Shown here one piece after another: positions 4,487 to 5,655 of a stretch of 5,655 nt of DNA (position 1 is its first letter; every line of letters begins with the position of its first letter). The position numbers and the translations under genes were made by a program. The notes below the pieces were generated by a model. It ran no database searches. It saw only the letters and a list, made by a program, of their open reading frames with translations, and had not been told where the DNA came from. Source of the DNA: Anaerolineales bacterium (lineage in GTDB: Bacteria > Chloroflexota > Anaerolineae > Anaerolineales > Villigracilaceae); NCBI GenBank assembly GCA_029933275.1, contig JAOZOM010000072.1:1-5655 (forward strand), read 5' to 3'.

Positions 4487-5248
4487 ATGGAAGATTTTGA
4501 TTACACCGATGATGCTTTTGTAGAGGAAGAAGTAGTAGAGAAAAAGAAACTTAGCATTGATATGCTGGATATTTTTGCTATCCTTCTTTTGATTGCAACA
4601 ATTTGTTTAGGGTCTTATTTCTTGATGATTTTTTTCAATCCCTATACACCCTTAAATCCTCTGCGACCTAATACACCCGTTCCGCCAGTCATCGTTCCCA
4701 CGGCAACCATCACCCCCTTGCAATTGCCAACCGAGTGGACAGCAACCCCCACCATCCAACCGACAATTACCGATACTCCCCGTCCAACCTTTACGTCAAT
4801 CCCAACTGATACGCCGCTCGTTCTTTATACTGAAACCTTTACCCCGCTGCCGCCAACAGGCACCGCTACACCAGAACTCCCCTTTGAAGCAGATGTTCAA
4901 TTGATCGATGCAACAATTATTCATCCCGAAACCAATTGCGATTGGCTTGGCATTGGAGGCACCGTAGAAGACATAAACCAAAGTCCGCTTTTGGGCGTGG
5001 TGGTACGCGTACAGGGAACATTGCTCGGCGAAACCATTGATTTGATGACTGTCAGTGGCGTGACCCAAGCCTACGGAAAATCGGGCTTTGAATTCATTTT
5101 AGGCAATCTCCCGATTGTCTCGGAAAATTCATTATATATTCGCCTCTTCGATACCGCCGGTTTACCCCTTTCTGATCAAATTTTCCTTAGTACCTCTGCC
5201 GAGTGTGATAAAAATTTAGTTCTCGTTCACTTTAGACAAGTGCGGTAG
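4487..5248 (+). CDS. Single-pass membrane protein with Thr/Pro-rich linker and two-cysteine extracytoplasmic domain, function unknown
   Basis: I do not recognise a named family. The 253-residue protein has an acidic cytoplasmic N-terminus (1-22, ending in EKKK), one membrane segment (about 27-50) and a low-complexity linker rich in Thr and Pro (about 52-132) with repeated TPT/TDTP-like words. A compact, probably beta-rich domain of about 118 residues follows (135-253). The positive patch before the membrane segment predicts the C-terminal domain outside. That domain contains NCDWLGIGGTVEDINQSPL (150-168), a GVVVRVQG strand, and a second cysteine in SAECDKNL. Cys151 and Cys240 could form a disulfide tying its two ends. 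GGAG lies eight bases before the ATG. It sits 34 bases after the parvulin lipoprotein gene and before a strong terminator, suggesting a two-gene unit; it may be a client of the foldase or share a surface task with it. The topology is fairly sure; the role is unknown. Confidence 0.85.
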   Translation: MEDFDYTDDAFVEEEVVEKKKLSIDMLDIFAILLLIATICLGSYFLMIFFNPYTPLNPLRPNTPVPPVIVPTATITPLQLPTEWTATPTIQPTITDTPRPTFTSIPTDTPLVLYTETFTPLPPTGTATPELPFEADVQLIDATIIHPETNCDWLGIGGTVEDINQSPLLGVVVRVQGTLLGETIDLMTVSGVTQAYGKSGFEFILGNLPIVSENSLYIRLFDTAGLPLSDQIFLSTSAECDKNLVLVHFRQVR

Positions 5249-5270
5249 CCAAAAAGAATGTTAAAAAACG

Positions 5271-5305
5271 AAACGCCTCGCTTTGATTGAAACGAGGCGT
5301 TTTTT
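5271..5305 (+). terminator. Strong intrinsic terminator after the membrane protein gene
   Basis: AAACGCCTCG (5271-5280) pairs perfectly with CGAGGCGTTT (5293-5302). The stem can be extended inward by TTT/AAA past one bulged C. T-run at 5300-5305. An A-run at 5263-5268 on the other side could give some function on the minus strand too. Confidence 0.9.
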
Positions 5306-5322
5306 ATACAACCTTTGGCAGC

Positions 5323-5351
5323 TTGTATTCAAAAGGAAGATTTTATAAAAT
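5323..5351 (+). promoter_or_regulatory. Promoter of the terminal lipoprotein gene, possibly leaderless
   Basis: TTGTAT (5323-5328) and TAAAAT (5346-5351) are 17 bases apart, the optimal spacing. A start six or seven bases after the -10 would fall on or within the ATG at 5357. The nearest purine-rich stretch, AAGGAAG (5333-5339), is 17 bases from the ATG, too far for a normal Shine-Dalgarno. Confidence 0.45.
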
Positions 5352-5356
5352 AGGGT

Positions 5357-5655
5357 ATGAAAAAATTAGCTGTCTCCCTCCTTCTTCTGGTATTTCTTAT
5401 TTCAGCCTGTTCTGTGGATGTGGAACAGGAAACGCGCGTAACCGAACCTGCTCCCGTTGAAGAAATATCTCCAGCAACCCAATCCTCTCCCGTTACAGAT
5501 GCCCCCGCCTTTGACAAATTCTCCTTGTGGACAAATGGCACGCAACTTCGCGGCGCAAATATCTATCAGCGGCGCGTATTTCCCGAACTAGATGGGGAAA
5601 ATTTCATAGGCTCAGCTCCTGTAGGACCTCCCTACACCCAAGCGGATTTTAACGC
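5357..5655 (+). CDS. Lipoprotein, N-terminal part, resembling the start of a GH5-like glycoside hydrolase (cut by window end)
   Basis: The frame is open from ATG at 5357 to the window edge, giving 99 complete codons. The start MKKLAVSLLLLVFLISAC has a basic N-terminus, a hydrophobic core and a lipobox with Cys18, so the mature protein should be anchored to the outer face of the membrane. A flexible Pro/Ser/Thr/Glu spacer follows (about 19-53). Then comes FDKFSLWTNGTQLRGANIYQ (about 54-73) and later GPPYTQADFN. The phrase LRGANIYQRR followed by TQADFN resembles the first beta strand and helix of clan GH-A hydrolases such as GH5 cellulase-like enzymes. The catalytic glutamates would lie beyond the window, so activity cannot be judged; another secreted TIM-barrel lipoprotein is possible. 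It follows a strong terminator and appears to have its own promoter. Confidence 0.7.
   Translation, partial: MKKLAVSLLLLVFLISACSVDVEQETRVTEPAPVEEISPATQSSPVTDAPAFDKFSLWTNGTQLRGANIYQRRVFPELDGENFIGSAPVGPPYTQADFN

Noticed and set aside
4796..5068. Minus-strand 90-codon ORF opposite the membrane protein gene
   Set aside because: It has no ribosome site and no recognisable domain, and lies fully within a convincing gene on the other strand.
3571..5305. Secretion or defence island
   Set aside because: Only a foldase lipoprotein and one anchored protein of unknown role are present. No nuclease, toxin, recombinase or known defence domain is seen.

Overview
The window looks like chromosomal DNA of a Chloroflexota bacterium, most likely class Anaerolineae. 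This is inferred, not proven. It rests on Thr/Pro-rich linkers behind lipobox or membrane anchors, a parvulin-type lipoprotein followed by a Thr/Pro-linker membrane protein, TTG starts behind good Shine-Dalgarno sequences, and mixed codon use. I see no mobile element, tRNA, rRNA or CRISPR array.

Layout. 1-190: gene-free, with two degraded copies of a short intergenic direct-repeat family. 191-1192 (+): a CelD/BcsL-type (FemAB-like) GNAT acyltransferase with a TTG start. It converges on 1240-2910 (-), a DeaD/CsdA-type DEAD-box RNA helicase with a C-terminal DbpA RNA-binding domain. 2911-3288: a 378-base intergenic stretch and the most interesting part of the window. Its left part reads as a long (about 230 nt) structured 5' leader of the helicase. 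It has an extended -10 promoter, a hairpin carrying a Shine-Dalgarno-like GAGGAG, a run of seven branched-chain amino-acid codons, an intrinsic terminator directly after that run, two more hairpins and another copy of the repeat family. Its right part holds the promoter and operator-like half-sites of a small XRE regulator (3289-3480, +), whose best ribosome site serves a six-codon ORF overlapping the regulator start. 3525-5305: a probable two-gene transcription unit encoding a parvulin peptidyl-prolyl isomerase lipoprotein (3571-4452) and a single-pass membrane protein with a Thr/Pro linker and a two-cysteine extracytoplasmic domain (4487-5248), closed by a strong terminator. 5357-end (+): the start of a lipoprotein resembling the N-terminus of a GH5-like glycoside hydrolase, possibly read from a leaderless mRNA.

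How the parts relate. The helicase and its leader look like an independently controlled RNA-remodelling gene, where attenuation could link transcription to translation or RNA structure. The parvulin lipoprotein and the membrane protein probably act together outside the cytoplasm, the first as a foldase; the second has no recognised function. The acyltransferase, the XRE regulator and the terminal lipoprotein each appear to be separate transcription units.
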